DNA from: UA16 sp002292325
Lineage (GTDB): Bacteria; Bacteroidota; Bacteroidia; Flavobacteriales_D; Sanyastnellaceae
NCBI GenBank assembly: GCA_943788645.1
Contig: CALSRC010000001.1
Coordinates: 496,001-560,000 of the forward strand
Reading direction: 5' to 3'
Length of the DNA: 64,000 bases
This document shows, piece after piece, positions 1-8,499 of the stretch. The notes below the pieces were generated by a model, which worked only from the letters and a program-made list of their open reading frames with translations, searched no databases and was not told where the DNA came from. Position numbers and translations under genes: made by a program. Each line of letters begins with the position of its first letter. The first letter of the stretch is position 1.

Positions 1-1671
1 AAACCCAACCGTGTGGAGCGTCTGATGCGCGGCATCATGAATGGTATGCGAGATTCCATTTATGCGCCTATTTTGCGTTTTAGCTTGAAGCAACCCTGGG
101 TCATGTTTTGCATCATCGTTGCGATTTTCCTGGTGTCGGTACCTGGATTGATTGGCAGTGGCTTGGTGAAAACGACGTTTTTCCCTTTCATTGAGGGCGA
201 TAACTTGACGGTCAATTTGACCATGCAAGCTGGCACCCGTGAGCAAATCACCAAGTCAGAATTGGACCGAATTGAGGCCATTGTGTGGGAAGTCAATGAG
301 GAGTTGTCTGCCCAACGCGACGACAGTTTGCAATTGATTCTGGCCGTAGACAAGCGCATCGGCCCTTCGATGTACAATGGACTGATCAATGTTCAGCTGC
401 TGGACGGAGAGCGTCGGAACATGCAATCCACCGATATCTCAGGAATGATTCGTGAGCGAGTGGGGACGGTGCTCGGTGCAGAGAATTTGAGCTTTGCCGC
501 CTTTTCTCCATTTGGTCGGCCGGTATCGGTTTCCTTGCTTGGTAACAACCTGGGTGAATTGGAGGCCGCGACCGAGGAGCTCAAGGCTGCCATGCTGCAG
601 CGGGAGGACCTGAAAGACGTCATTGACAACAACCAAAAGGGAATGCAAGAGGTTTCCATCCAGTTAAAACCCCGGGCTTTTCAATTGGGCTTCACCCATC
701 AATCTGTGATGGCGCAGATCCGTCAGAGCTTTTTTGGTGCGGAGGCGCAGCGGCTGCAAAAGGGGCGGGATGAAGTGCGGGTGTGGGTGCGTCTGGATGA
801 ACGGGATCGCCAATCCATGGGGGATTTGCAGTCGTTTCGTGTTCAAGACATCGCGGGCGCACAAATTCCGCTAACCGAAATCGCTACGGTGAAGGTTGGG
901 CGAGGCATTAGCGCTATCAACCGATTGTATGGTCAGCGGGAGGTTCAGGTATCTGCTGATTTGGCGGGTCCAGAGGTGAGCGCATCGGATGCGAATGCCG
1001 CCATTAAAACGGAAGTGCTGCCACCAATTTTACAGCGCTATCCGAGTATTACGCCGAGTTACGAGGGCCAGAACCGAGAGGTCATTAAGTCCCAAGAAAG
1101 CATTCAACGGGTGATGCCGTTGATCTTTGCCTTGATGCTCTTCATCATCATCTTGGCGTTTCGCTCTCCCTTGCAAGGGTTAGCCGTCTTCGGACTGATT
1201 CCTTTTGGATTCATCGGGGTAAGTCTCGGGCATTGGATTTTGGGAGCCCAAATCAGTTTATTCTCCATTTTGGGAATGATTGCACTCATTGGAATTTTGG
1301 TCAACGACGCGTTGGTATTCGTGGCTGCTTACAACGTGAATCTGAAGCAGGGTATGGAAGTCAAAACGGCAATTTGGGAAGCGGGCATGAGTCGCTTTCG
1401 TCCCATTGTTTTGACGTCGATTACCACCGTTGCCGGTTTGGCACCGCTGATGCTCAACAAAAGCTTTCAAGCACAATTCTTAATTCCCATGGCGATTGCG
1501 GTGGCCTTTGGCTTGCTGTTCGTCACGGTGATCATCCTTGTTTTGCTCCCTATTTATTTGCAGTGGATCAATCCTTTGCACCGGAGTTGGGTGTGGATCA
1601 AGCGAGGCGATTGGCCCTCCGTAGAAGCGGGTGAGCCAGCCAATCGGGAAGAACAATCTTTTGAAGAATGA
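1..1671 (+). CDS. RND-family efflux transporter permease, C-terminal half (partial)
   Basis: This is the second half of an inner-membrane RND pump (AcrB/CusA/MMPL superfamily) that exports substrates using the proton gradient. The reading frame is open to the left edge, so the gene starts outside the window. Visible parts are a cytosolic linker, TM7 (around VMFCIIVAIFLVSVPG), a large periplasmic porter region, and a terminal TM bundle with the conserved GILVNDALVFV stretch and the SRFRPIVLTSITTVAGL loop typical of RND C-terminal halves. The protein ends in a short charged tail. The stop overlaps the start of the next gene, a TolC-type outer membrane factor, by ATGA, so pump and exit duct are co-translated; the adaptor gene should lie upstream. 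The substrate cannot be told from the sequence. Confidence 0.93.
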   Translation, partial: KPNRVERLMRGIMNGMRDSIYAPILRFSLKQPWVMFCIIVAIFLVSVPGLIGSGLVKTTFFPFIEGDNLTVNLTMQAGTREQITKSELDRIEAIVWEVNEELSAQRDDSLQLILAVDKRIGPSMYNGLINVQLLDGERRNMQSTDISGMIRERVGTVLGAENLSFAAFSPFGRPVSVSLLGNNLGELEAATEELKAAMLQREDLKDVIDNNQKGMQEVSIQLKPRAFQLGFTHQSVMAQIRQSFFGAEAQRLQKGRDEVRVWVRLDERDRQSMGDLQSFRVQDIAGAQIPLTEIATVKVGRGISAINRLYGQREVQVSADLAGPEVSASDANAAIKTEVLPPILQRYPSITPSYEGQNREVIKSQESIQRVMPLIFALMLFIIILAFRSPLQGLAVFGLIPFGFIGVSLGHWILGAQISLFSILGMIALIGILVNDALVFVAAYNVNLKQGMEVKTAIWEAGMSRFRPIVLTSITTVAGLAPLMLNKSFQAQFLIPMAIAVAFGLLFVTVIILVLLPIYLQWINPLHRSWVWIKRGDWPSVEAGEPANREEQSFEE

Positions 1672-3026
1672 GATCAAGCAGGCTGAATCAAATTCCCGTC
1701 TTACGATGCGGATCGCACGTTGCCTTCACGCTCGCTTTGCTGGCGGTAACAGGTGCTCACGCACAACCAGATTTGAGCATGGAAGACGCGGTTGCGCGGG
1801 CATTGCAAAACAACTTGGGCATCCGCATGGCGCGGCAACAGGCTGAAATTTCCGAAGTCGGGAACACCTGGGGTGCGGCTGGCGCCCTCCCACAAGTTGG
1901 CTTGTCAGCATCGGCTGCTGACGCCGTGAGCGACCAATCCGAGAATCCAACCTCCTTCATCCAGGAGCGATTGGAAAGTCAGTCGGTGAATGTCGGGGCG
2001 CAATTGAGCTGGGTGCTTTTTGACGGCATGGGCATGTTTGCGAATAAGCGTGCACTGGAACAATTGGAATTGCAGTCGGAAGGGCAATCGACTTTGGTCA
2101 TTGAGCAGACGGTTACCGCGACAATTCAGGCGTACAATGGTGTCTTGGTTCAGCGTGCGTTGAGCCAAGTGCTGACCTCTGCCATCGAAGTGTCTCGGGC
2201 GCGTTTGGATTGGATGAATGCCCGGACGCAAACCGGAGCAGCTTCTGCGTTCGATCGGTTGCAATTTGAAAACGCATTGCTATCCGATAGCCTGTCGCTG
2301 CTGGAGCAACGCGCCAATGAGTACCAAGCTGTTTTGGGGTTGAATCGGCTCATGGGCGAGGATGCGGATGATGAATGGGACTTCATTTCACCGCTTATGC
2401 CGCCCCGCGCAGAGCAGGATTTTGATCAATTGGTTGAACGTGCCATGGGCAATGCGACCGCGATTGAAAATGCATTGATTGCTAAAGAATTGGCTGAAAT
2501 TGGAGTGCAGCAAGCCCAAGCGAGACTCAGCCCTTCACTCTTGCTCACTGCCAATCAAGGAGATCAGCAGAGTCGATTCAATGCCGGCGAACTTTCAGCC
2601 GATGGCCGCACGAAGAGCTTGGCAGCCAACCTGACCTTGAATTTCAACCTGTTCAATGGAGGCGCCAGCCGGCGAGCGATTCAGCAGGCCAAAATTCAAC
2701 GGGCCATGGCAGAAAACCAAGCGGAGGATGAGCGGCGGGAGGTGGACCGGCTTTTGCACGATGCCTGGTCCCGCTGGACGACGTTTCGTGCGGCGTATGC
2801 CATCTCTGAGCGGTTGACAGAGAATAGCCGCCGGGCCATTCAGATTGCGGAAGAGCGCCTGGCATCTGGGGCCATTAATTCGCTGGATTTTCGGGAAACA
2901 CAAACCCAACTATTGAATGCAGAACAACAGCAATTACAATCCCTGAATGCCTGGCAATCCGCCGATATTGAATTGAGGCGTTTGAGCGGAGAATGGGCAA
3001 TGGATTTGAAGGAAAAGCAGTTCTAA
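1668..3026 (+). CDS. TolC-family outer membrane efflux protein
   Basis: Outer-membrane duct of a tripartite efflux system, 452 residues. An N-terminal export signal is followed by two tandem OEP repeats rich in Ala, Gln and Leu heptads, as expected of the alpha-barrel (for example VQQAQARLSPSLLLTANQGD and the AQNSRRAIQIAEERLASGAI-like region). It starts inside the stop of the RND pump gene (ATGA), which supports work with that pump. The predicted signal region is somewhat long (about 32 residues before AQPDLSMEDAV). The family assignment is secure; the substrate is unknown. Confidence 0.93.
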   Translation: MRSSRLNQIPVLRCGSHVAFTLALLAVTGAHAQPDLSMEDAVARALQNNLGIRMARQQAEISEVGNTWGAAGALPQVGLSASAADAVSDQSENPTSFIQERLESQSVNVGAQLSWVLFDGMGMFANKRALEQLELQSEGQSTLVIEQTVTATIQAYNGVLVQRALSQVLTSAIEVSRARLDWMNARTQTGAASAFDRLQFENALLSDSLSLLEQRANEYQAVLGLNRLMGEDADDEWDFISPLMPPRAEQDFDQLVERAMGNATAIENALIAKELAEIGVQQAQARLSPSLLLTANQGDQQSRFNAGELSADGRTKSLAANLTLNFNLFNGGASRRAIQQAKIQRAMAENQAEDERREVDRLLHDAWSRWTTFRAAYAISERLTENSRRAIQIAEERLASGAINSLDFRETQTQLLNAEQQQLQSLNAWQSADIELRRLSGEWAMDLKEKQF

Positions 3027-3037
3027 ACTCATCGGCA

Positions 3038-4345
3038 ATGGCACGCAACAAGAAAATCCTCATCATCAGCTATTATTGGCCTCCGGCGGGAGGACCGGGA
3101 GTTCAAAGATGGCTCAAGATGTCCTGGTATTTGGCGGAGCTTGGATGTGACATAACCGTCTTGAGTATTGACCCGGATCATGCCAATTTTCCACATCGAG
3201 ATGAATCGCTGTCGGATGAAGTTCATCCTTCAATCAAGGTGCACCGCACCAAGGCGTTTAATCCCTACGGTCTGCTGCAGAGGATAACGGGCAAGAAAGG
3301 AGCCTCTCAGGCAAGTTTTTCAATTCCGAAAACAGGTCGTCTGAAATTTAAGATACTGGCTTTCTTTCGCAGTCATTTGTTCATTCCTGATCCGCGAAAG
3401 GGGTGGAATGCTCATGCATACAAAAGAGCTGCAGAGTTGATGCGTGAGACAAATTTTGACCATTTAATTACGACAAGTCCGCCTCATTCGTCACAGTTGA
3501 TTGGTCGCAGGCTAAAACGCGAATTTGGAGTTCATTGGATTGCAGACTTTCGAGATCCTTGGACGGAGATATTTTTTTACAACGACGTTGGTCACAGCTG
3601 GATTTCGCGGAGGATTGACAGGGCTTATGAGAAAAGCGTAATGTTCGAGTCCGACATGATATTTGTCGTGACTTATGGAATGAAGACGCTTTTTCAAAAC
3701 AAACTGCAGGGATGGAACGCGCCAAATGTCGCGGACAAAGTGAAGGTCTTGACCAATGGATATGATGAGCGGGACTTTGCTCAATTACGACCGAAGCAGG
3801 AATCCAGTACATTCAGATTGGTCATGACCGGCACACTTTCAACGCTCTATAATTATGAGGTTGTGTTCGATGTTCTGGGTGAGTTAGGTGCAGCAGGGTT
3901 GGAATTTGCCGTTGATGTCTATGGACGGGTCCCTCACGATGTCCAACAACACATTCTTACTTTATGCAGTCGAGTTGCTTTTCACGGAGATGTGAGCCAT
4001 GCTCAGATCAATCAGATTCAGGTGGACTCCGAGTTGTTGCTACTCTTTTTACCAGACACTCCAGACTACTATTTGTTGCTGCCGGGCAAATTGTTTGAGT
4101 ATCTGAGGGCAGGAACTGAAATTCTAATCTTGGGACCGAATGATGGTGATGCAGCACGGGTAATTTCGCAATGCGCTGCAGGGACGTCGATTGAAAAGGC
4201 TGAAAAGGAGAAAATCAAGCATTTCTTGAAGGAGGCTATTTCAGACCATCAAGCAGGAATTCGTAAGCGCCCCGTGAACGCCTCAGAAATCCAGGTGTTT
4301 TCTCGAGCTGCAGTGGCCAAGCAGGTATTAGAATACCTCGACTGA
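3038..4345 (+). CDS. GT4-type glycosyltransferase
   Basis: Predicted cytosolic sugar transferase of about 435 residues with a two-Rossmann GT-B fold. The N-terminus has a strand followed by YYWPPAGGPGVQRW, the acceptor-side glycine loop of GT4 enzymes; the C-terminal half has TGTLSTLYNYEVVFDVL and the PGKLFEYLRAGTEILILG nucleotide-sugar site. I chose the ATG at 3038 because the family begins right before the KKILIISYYW strand; an earlier in-frame start at 2993 would sit inside the upstream tolC-like gene. It faces gmd tail to tail with only two bases between stop codons, so it may act in the same fucose-containing glycan pathway, but that is inference. Confidence 0.85.
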   Translation: MARNKKILIISYYWPPAGGPGVQRWLKMSWYLAELGCDITVLSIDPDHANFPHRDESLSDEVHPSIKVHRTKAFNPYGLLQRITGKKGASQASFSIPKTGRLKFKILAFFRSHLFIPDPRKGWNAHAYKRAAELMRETNFDHLITTSPPHSSQLIGRRLKREFGVHWIADFRDPWTEIFFYNDVGHSWISRRIDRAYEKSVMFESDMIFVVTYGMKTLFQNKLQGWNAPNVADKVKVLTNGYDERDFAQLRPKQESSTFRLVMTGTLSTLYNYEVVFDVLGELGAAGLEFAVDVYGRVPHDVQQHILTLCSRVAFHGDVSHAQINQIQVDSELLLLFLPDTPDYYLLLPGKLFEYLRAGTEILILGPNDGDAARVISQCAAGTSIEKAEKEKIKHFLKEAISDHQAGIRKRPVNASEIQVFSRAAVAKQVLEYLD

Positions 4346-4347
4346 CC

Positions 4348-5433
4348 TCATTCGTACTGATTGAAAACTTCGTGGCCGCCCTCTTTGAGGAGCTTTTTAC
4401 GCTCGAACAACTCGATGTCGCTTTTGACCATCTCACTGCATAATTGTTCGAGGGTGGAAGTAGGCTCCCATCCTAGTACACGCTTTGCTTTCGAGGCATC
4501 GCCGACCAACAATTCCACCTCCGCAGGACGGAAGTATCGGGGATCGACACTGACCAATACTTGGCCTGTCTCTTTGCAAATTCCTTTTTCATCAACTCCT
4601 TGGCCCTTCCACTCGAGTTCGCGTCCAACCTCAGCAAATGACATGTTGACGAAATCGCGAATCGCAACGGTCCGTCCCGTTGCCAAAACGTAATCATCCG
4701 GTTCGTCTTGTTGGAGCATGCGCCACATGCCTTCTACATAATCTTTGGCGTGTCCCCAATCGCGCTTCGCGTCGAGGTTGCCCAAATACATCTGGTCCAG
4801 CAAACCCAAATGGATTTGCGCCACCGCGCGGGTAATCTTCCGGGTCACAAACGTCTCGCCGCGCAAGGGACTTTCGTGGTTGAATAGGATGCCATTGGAA
4901 GCGTGCATACCATAGGATTCACGGTAATTTTTCACGATCCAAAAACCATAGAGTTTCGCAACGCCGTATGGGCTTCGTGGGTAAAATGGCGTGGTTTCAC
5001 TTTGAGGTGTTTCCTGCACCAAGCCGTACAACTCAGAGGTTGACGCTTGGTAGAAGCGGCATTCTTTTTCGATGCCCAAAATGCGGATCGCTTCCAAGAT
5101 GCGCAGCGTCCCAATTCCATCTGCGTTGGCGGTGTATTCGGGGGTGTCAAAACTCACTTTCACGTGGCTCATGGCGGCCAAGTTGTAGATCTCGTCTGGT
5201 TTGACTTCCTGGATGATGCGGATGAGGTTGGTCGAGTCAGTCAAGTCTCCGTAATGGAGTTTCAAGCGCAAGTTTGTTTCATGGGGATCTTGGTACAAGT
5301 GGTCGATTCGATCGGTGTTTAAGAGCGACGAGCGCCTTTTGACTCCGTGCACTTCATATCCCTTTTCCAAAAGCAACTCCGTTAAATAAGCTCCATCTTG
5401 ACCTGTAATACCTGTAACCAATGCCTTCTTCAT
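4348..5433 (-). CDS. gmd: GDP-mannose 4,6-dehydratase
   Basis: Converts GDP-D-mannose to GDP-4-keto-6-deoxy-D-mannose, the first step to GDP-L-fucose and related deoxysugars. About 361 residues, an extended SDR: NAD(P) motif TGITGQDGAYLTELL at the N-terminus, catalytic YGVAK, and the Gmd-typical RRSSLLNTDRIDHLY and RFYQASTSELYG segments. The start is placed at MKKALVTG; the upstream extension is not conserved in the family. The next enzyme of the pathway, GDP-L-fucose synthase, lies about 20 kb away at 25309-26250 rather than beside it, so the pathway is split. Confidence 0.96.
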   Translation of the reverse strand: MKKALVTGITGQDGAYLTELLLEKGYEVHGVKRRSSLLNTDRIDHLYQDPHETNLRLKLHYGDLTDSTNLIRIIQEVKPDEIYNLAAMSHVKVSFDTPEYTANADGIGTLRILEAIRILGIEKECRFYQASTSELYGLVQETPQSETTPFYPRSPYGVAKLYGFWIVKNYRESYGMHASNGILFNHESPLRGETFVTRKITRAVAQIHLGLLDQMYLGNLDAKRDWGHAKDYVEGMWRMLQQDEPDDYVLATGRTVAIRDFVNMSFAEVGRELEWKGQGVDEKGICKETGQVLVSVDPRYFRPAEVELLVGDASKAKRVLGWEPTSTLEQLCSEMVKSDIELFERKKLLKEGGHEVFNQYE

Positions 5434-5478
5434 GGTGTTGTTGCTATTTCCGGAAATGTACAAAATCAATGAATAGGG

Positions 5479-7305
5479 TCAAGTCAAATCAATTTCTTGA
5501 TTTTCGACCAGTCGCTTGTAGGCTCCCCCGCTCGCTAACAAGTCTTCGTGAGTTCCAATTTCTTGAACCACTCCATTGGCCAATACGGCAATTTGATCGG
5601 CGTTTTTGATGGTGCTCAACCGGTGGGCAATGATGAGGCTGCTTCGGCCTTGCATGAGCGCTTCCAATGCAATTTGCACCTCCTTTTCACTCGTGGCGTC
5701 TAGGGCGCTTGTGGCTTCATCCAAAATGAGGATATCCGGATCCCTCAAAATGGCCCGGGCGATGGCAATTCGCTGACGTTGACCGCCAGAAAGCTGCACA
5801 CCGCGCTCGCCGACGACGGTATCGAATCCGTCGGGGAAGCTCTCGATGAAGTCAAGAGCATTGGCTTTTTGAGCCGCAGACCGAATTGCTTCTTCGGTTG
5901 CATCGGTTTGACCGTAGGCGATGTTGCTTCGGATGTCGCCCCCAAACAAGATGACTTCCTGCGGAACGAAGGCCATGCGCTTGCGCAACGCTGTGAGTGG
6001 AAAATCCGGGAGGGCTCGGTCATCGATGAGGATTTGCCCATCAACGGGGTCGTGAAACCGCAAAAGCAAGGCGGCAACAGTGGACTTTCCGGCGCCTGAA
6101 GGACCGACCAAGGCCAGCCTTTTGCCGGGCTCGATGCGCAGGTTTAATCCAGAAAGCACCTGCACGTCCTCCCGATTGGGGTAGTGAAATTGGACGTTTT
6201 GGAACTGAACGTCTCCTTTGAGATTCAAGGGTTGGATGAGCCCATCAACTTCCGTGACCACATCTTCGCGCACTTCGCCCATCAATTCCATGAGGCTTTC
6301 AATGGCCCCAAGCCCGCGCTGCAGCGCTGAAAACTGAGCCGCTATGCCACCGATGGATCCTGCAACCAATCCGGTCATAAGGAGAAACGTAAAAAAATGC
6401 TCGCTGGCCAATCCCCCCGTGACCATCAATTCGGCCCCTTTAAAAATCACCAGGGTAATGGCCCCAAAAATGAACAGGATGATAAACGAAGCAAAGGCAC
6501 CTCGCCAGATGGCTCCTTTCATGGCGAGTGCCCGAATATCCCGAATGCTGCCGAGGTAACGCAAGACTTCCCATGCTTCATTGGCAAAGCTCTTCACGCT
6601 GATGATTCCAGTGAGCGTTTCTTGAACGATGGTATTTGATTCCGCTACTTGATCTTGGGTGCGCTTCGAGAGTTTCCGAATGAAACGTCCAAAAAGAATA
6701 GCTGCAATAATCATTACGGGCAGCGTAATCAACATCAAGAGGGTCAGCGTTACCGAGAAATACAACAGAGCTAAAATGCCTCCGACGATGATGATGATCT
6801 GACGAAGCAACTCAGCCAAGGTGGTCGTGAAAACGTCTTGAATCGATGTGATGTCGGCTGAAACTCGGCTGTTGAGGTCGCCCACACGTCGCGTATCAAA
6901 GAAGCGCATGGGCATGCTGACGATCGCCTCAAACGCATCCCTTCGCATCGCGAGCATCATATCTTCCGTCATTTTGGCGAACAGCAACACCCGGCCAAAG
7001 CTCAGCACAGCCTGGACGCTCAGTACCGCTAGGATGAGCCAGCCGATTTGAGTCAGATTGCTCATGTCAATTTGAAGCATGGCCAGAGGAGACTCCAATT
7101 CGGTCTCTTCTCCCGTGGAAGCACCGACACCACCCAACTGACCCCAGAGACGCGTGACCAATAACGTGAGAACACCGCTGAGGCTGATGATGACCACGCC
7201 GGCAGCATAGCCCCAGGCATGTGGACGGAGGTAATGGCCCATTTTTTTGACCGTTCCCCAATTCTTCCAATTGAACTTCCTTTCCGCTTCGTCTTTTGCC
7301 TCCAT
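5479..7305 (-). CDS. MsbA-like ABC exporter (TMD-NBD half transporter)
   Basis: ATP-driven exporter of about 608 residues that should work as a homodimer in the inner membrane. The N-terminal half is a six-helix type-1 exporter domain; the C-terminal ATPase shows Walker A GPSGAGKST, Q-loop FVPQEV, signature LSGGQRQR, Walker B ILILDEATSALD and H-loop IIAHRLST. The architecture matches MsbA and multidrug half-transporters, so a lipid or lipid-linked glycan substrate is plausible but unproven. I use the ATG at 7305; the extended frame upstream would need a TTG overlapping a -7 box (TAATTTTG on the minus strand, 7312-7319). Confidence 0.92.
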   Translation of the reverse strand: MEAKDEAERKFNWKNWGTVKKMGHYLRPHAWGYAAGVVIISLSGVLTLLVTRLWGQLGGVGASTGEETELESPLAMLQIDMSNLTQIGWLILAVLSVQAVLSFGRVLLFAKMTEDMMLAMRRDAFEAIVSMPMRFFDTRRVGDLNSRVSADITSIQDVFTTTLAELLRQIIIIVGGILALLYFSVTLTLLMLITLPVMIIAAILFGRFIRKLSKRTQDQVAESNTIVQETLTGIISVKSFANEAWEVLRYLGSIRDIRALAMKGAIWRGAFASFIILFIFGAITLVIFKGAELMVTGGLASEHFFTFLLMTGLVAGSIGGIAAQFSALQRGLGAIESLMELMGEVREDVVTEVDGLIQPLNLKGDVQFQNVQFHYPNREDVQVLSGLNLRIEPGKRLALVGPSGAGKSTVAALLLRFHDPVDGQILIDDRALPDFPLTALRKRMAFVPQEVILFGGDIRSNIAYGQTDATEEAIRSAAQKANALDFIESFPDGFDTVVGERGVQLSGGQRQRIAIARAILRDPDILILDEATSALDATSEKEVQIALEALMQGRSSLIIAHRLSTIKNADQIAVLANGVVQEIGTHEDLLASGGAYKRLVENQEIDLT

Positions 7306-7311
7306 GTACTG

Positions 7312-7319
7312 CAAAATTA
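7312..7319 (-). promoter_or_regulatory. -7 promoter box for the ABC exporter gene
   Basis: On the minus strand the sequence reads TAATTTTG, matching the Bacteroidota -7 consensus TAnnTTTG. It ends only six bases before the ATG at 7305. No good TTTG lies at the usual 19-base distance; one occurs at 14 bases. If used, the transcript would have almost no leader. Confidence 0.45.
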
Positions 7320-7402
7320 CGCGTACTCGAACGCAAAGGGTCGTTCAGGAGTGGAATTTTTTGGCTTTGTCGCATCTTTGCCAATAGTTTCTTGCCATTG
7401 AG

Positions 7403-7433
7403 TTTGGTGGCACGAATTCTGTGTCTATCTTTG
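7403..7433 (+). promoter_or_regulatory. Bacteroidota-type promoter of rpmH
   Basis: TTTG at 7403-7406, then exactly 19 bases, then TATCTTTG at 7426-7433. Both boxes and the spacing match the primary-sigma consensus TTTG-N19-TAnnTTTG of this phylum. It lies about 50 bases before the rpmH start and has no other gene downstream on this strand. Confidence 0.75.
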
Positions 7434-7484
7434 CCGTCCCTAAAACGGGCGGAGTTCTTCGGAGCTCATGAAAATTGAATTGCT

Positions 7485-7652
7485 ATGAAAAGGACCTTTC
7501 AACCTTCTGTACGTAAGCGACGAAACAAACACGGTTTCCGCAAACGCATGTCTTCTGCTAACGGACGAAATGTCCTCAGTTCACGTCGGGCCAAAGGCCG
7601 AAAGAAGTTGTCAGTCAGCTCTGAGCGACGGCACAAAGGCATTGAGCGTTAA
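7485..7652 (+). CDS. rpmH: 50S ribosomal protein L34
   Basis: A 55-residue, highly basic protein of the large ribosomal subunit. It begins MKRTFQPSVRKRRNKHGF and continues with FRKRMSSANGRNVLSSRRAK, the hallmark of L34; the C-terminal tail is longer than the enterobacterial form (46 residues), as is usual in Bacteroidota. It has its own promoter at 7403-7433 and a strong terminator at 7693-7726, so it is a single-gene unit. In many bacteria rpmH is followed by rnpA and yidD; here neither is adjacent, and yidD lies near 36.2 kb. Confidence 0.97.
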   Translation: MKRTFQPSVRKRRNKHGFRKRMSSANGRNVLSSRRAKGRKKLSVSSERRHKGIER

Positions 7653-7692
7653 GCTGCCACACTGAATAGAACCGCCTTCGCGCGGACACGAT

Positions 7693-7726
7693 ACACAAAA
7701 GGAGTCCCTCGGGGCTCCTTTTGTGT
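7693..7726. terminator. Bidirectional intrinsic terminator between rpmH and the PPTase gene
   Basis: A perfect 12-bp inverted repeat, 7693-7704 (ACACAAAAGGAG) with 7715-7726, around a 10-base loop. The A-rich and T-rich outer arms give a T-run on either strand, so it can stop both the rightward rpmH transcript and the leftward convergent gene. Confidence 0.85.
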
Positions 7727-7746
7727 TTTCAAGATTTCTTAAAAAT

Positions 7747-8430
7747 TCAAGTGAGTGCAACGGGACCGCACACGGCCCAAAACTGCATGAGCGTGTTCTT
7801 CTCATCCGTCTCCTCTATCCTCCAGGCTCGATACAAGCCCTTCACATCGTGAATCAACCCGTCGATTCCTCGATCGATGGCGGCCGAATCTCCAATCCAA
7901 GTGACGTGCAAATCTTCCCGGAAGTTCAATGAAGGTCCGAATGCCTTGAACATGCTCTCTTTCACGCACCAAATAGCGCACAACCCGTCTGTGTTTTCCC
8001 CAGCCGACAAGCGTTCTTCAGGGCTTAGAAATCGCTCCGAGACTTTTTGCAATTGAGGCCGAAGGGATTCAATGTCGCAGCCCACCGGAGCTTCCGATAA
8101 TGCGACTGCGGCCCAACAATGCTGGCCATGTGAATGGTGGGCAATGCTCAAGAAGAGGTGGGGATCGTTCGTGAATTGCGGTTTTCCGTTGGCGTCGTGA
8201 ATGACGGAACGAGTCGGAGATTTCCCAACGGCATCAGAGGTCATGTGACCAAGAACAAGATCAACCGCTCGATGCTCCAACTGGCGATGAAACGGCAAAG
8301 CCGCAACGTTGCGCTGTGGAAACCGTGTTTGATTTTCGGCCCATTCCATCATCTCCTGGGGTGCAGCTGTGAATGCCCCAACGGTAAATGAAGGAGCCAA
8401 ACTTTCCAAAATGACTTTAAAATTGGGCAT
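7747..8430 (-). CDS. 4'-phosphopantetheinyl transferase (Sfp type)
   Basis: Transfers the phosphopantetheine arm of CoA to a carrier-protein serine. About 227 residues with the Sfp-type motifs: GCDIE (Asp119 and Glu121, Mg binding) and WCVKESMFKAFG (Trp154, Lys157, Glu158). The length suits a two-subdomain Sfp enzyme rather than the short AcpS. I place the start at MPNFKVILESL (8430); longer reading to 8493 would run almost into the divergent ahcY gene. No polyketide or nonribosomal cluster is visible nearby, so it may serve fatty-acid ACP. Confidence 0.9.
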   Translation of the reverse strand: MPNFKVILESLAPSFTVGAFTAAPQEMMEWAENQTRFPQRNVAALPFHRQLEHRAVDLVLGHMTSDAVGKSPTRSVIHDANGKPQFTNDPHLFLSIAHHSHGQHCWAAVALSEAPVGCDIESLRPQLQKVSERFLSPEERLSAGENTDGLCAIWCVKESMFKAFGPSLNFREDLHVTWIGDSAAIDRGIDGLIHDVKGLYRAWRIEETDEKNTLMQFWAVCGPVALT

Positions 8431-8499
8431 TGATGTCCTTTTGACGGGTGCGAAGCTAAAGGGGATTGTCGTAATTTCGCACTTCGAAATCAAAGTGTT

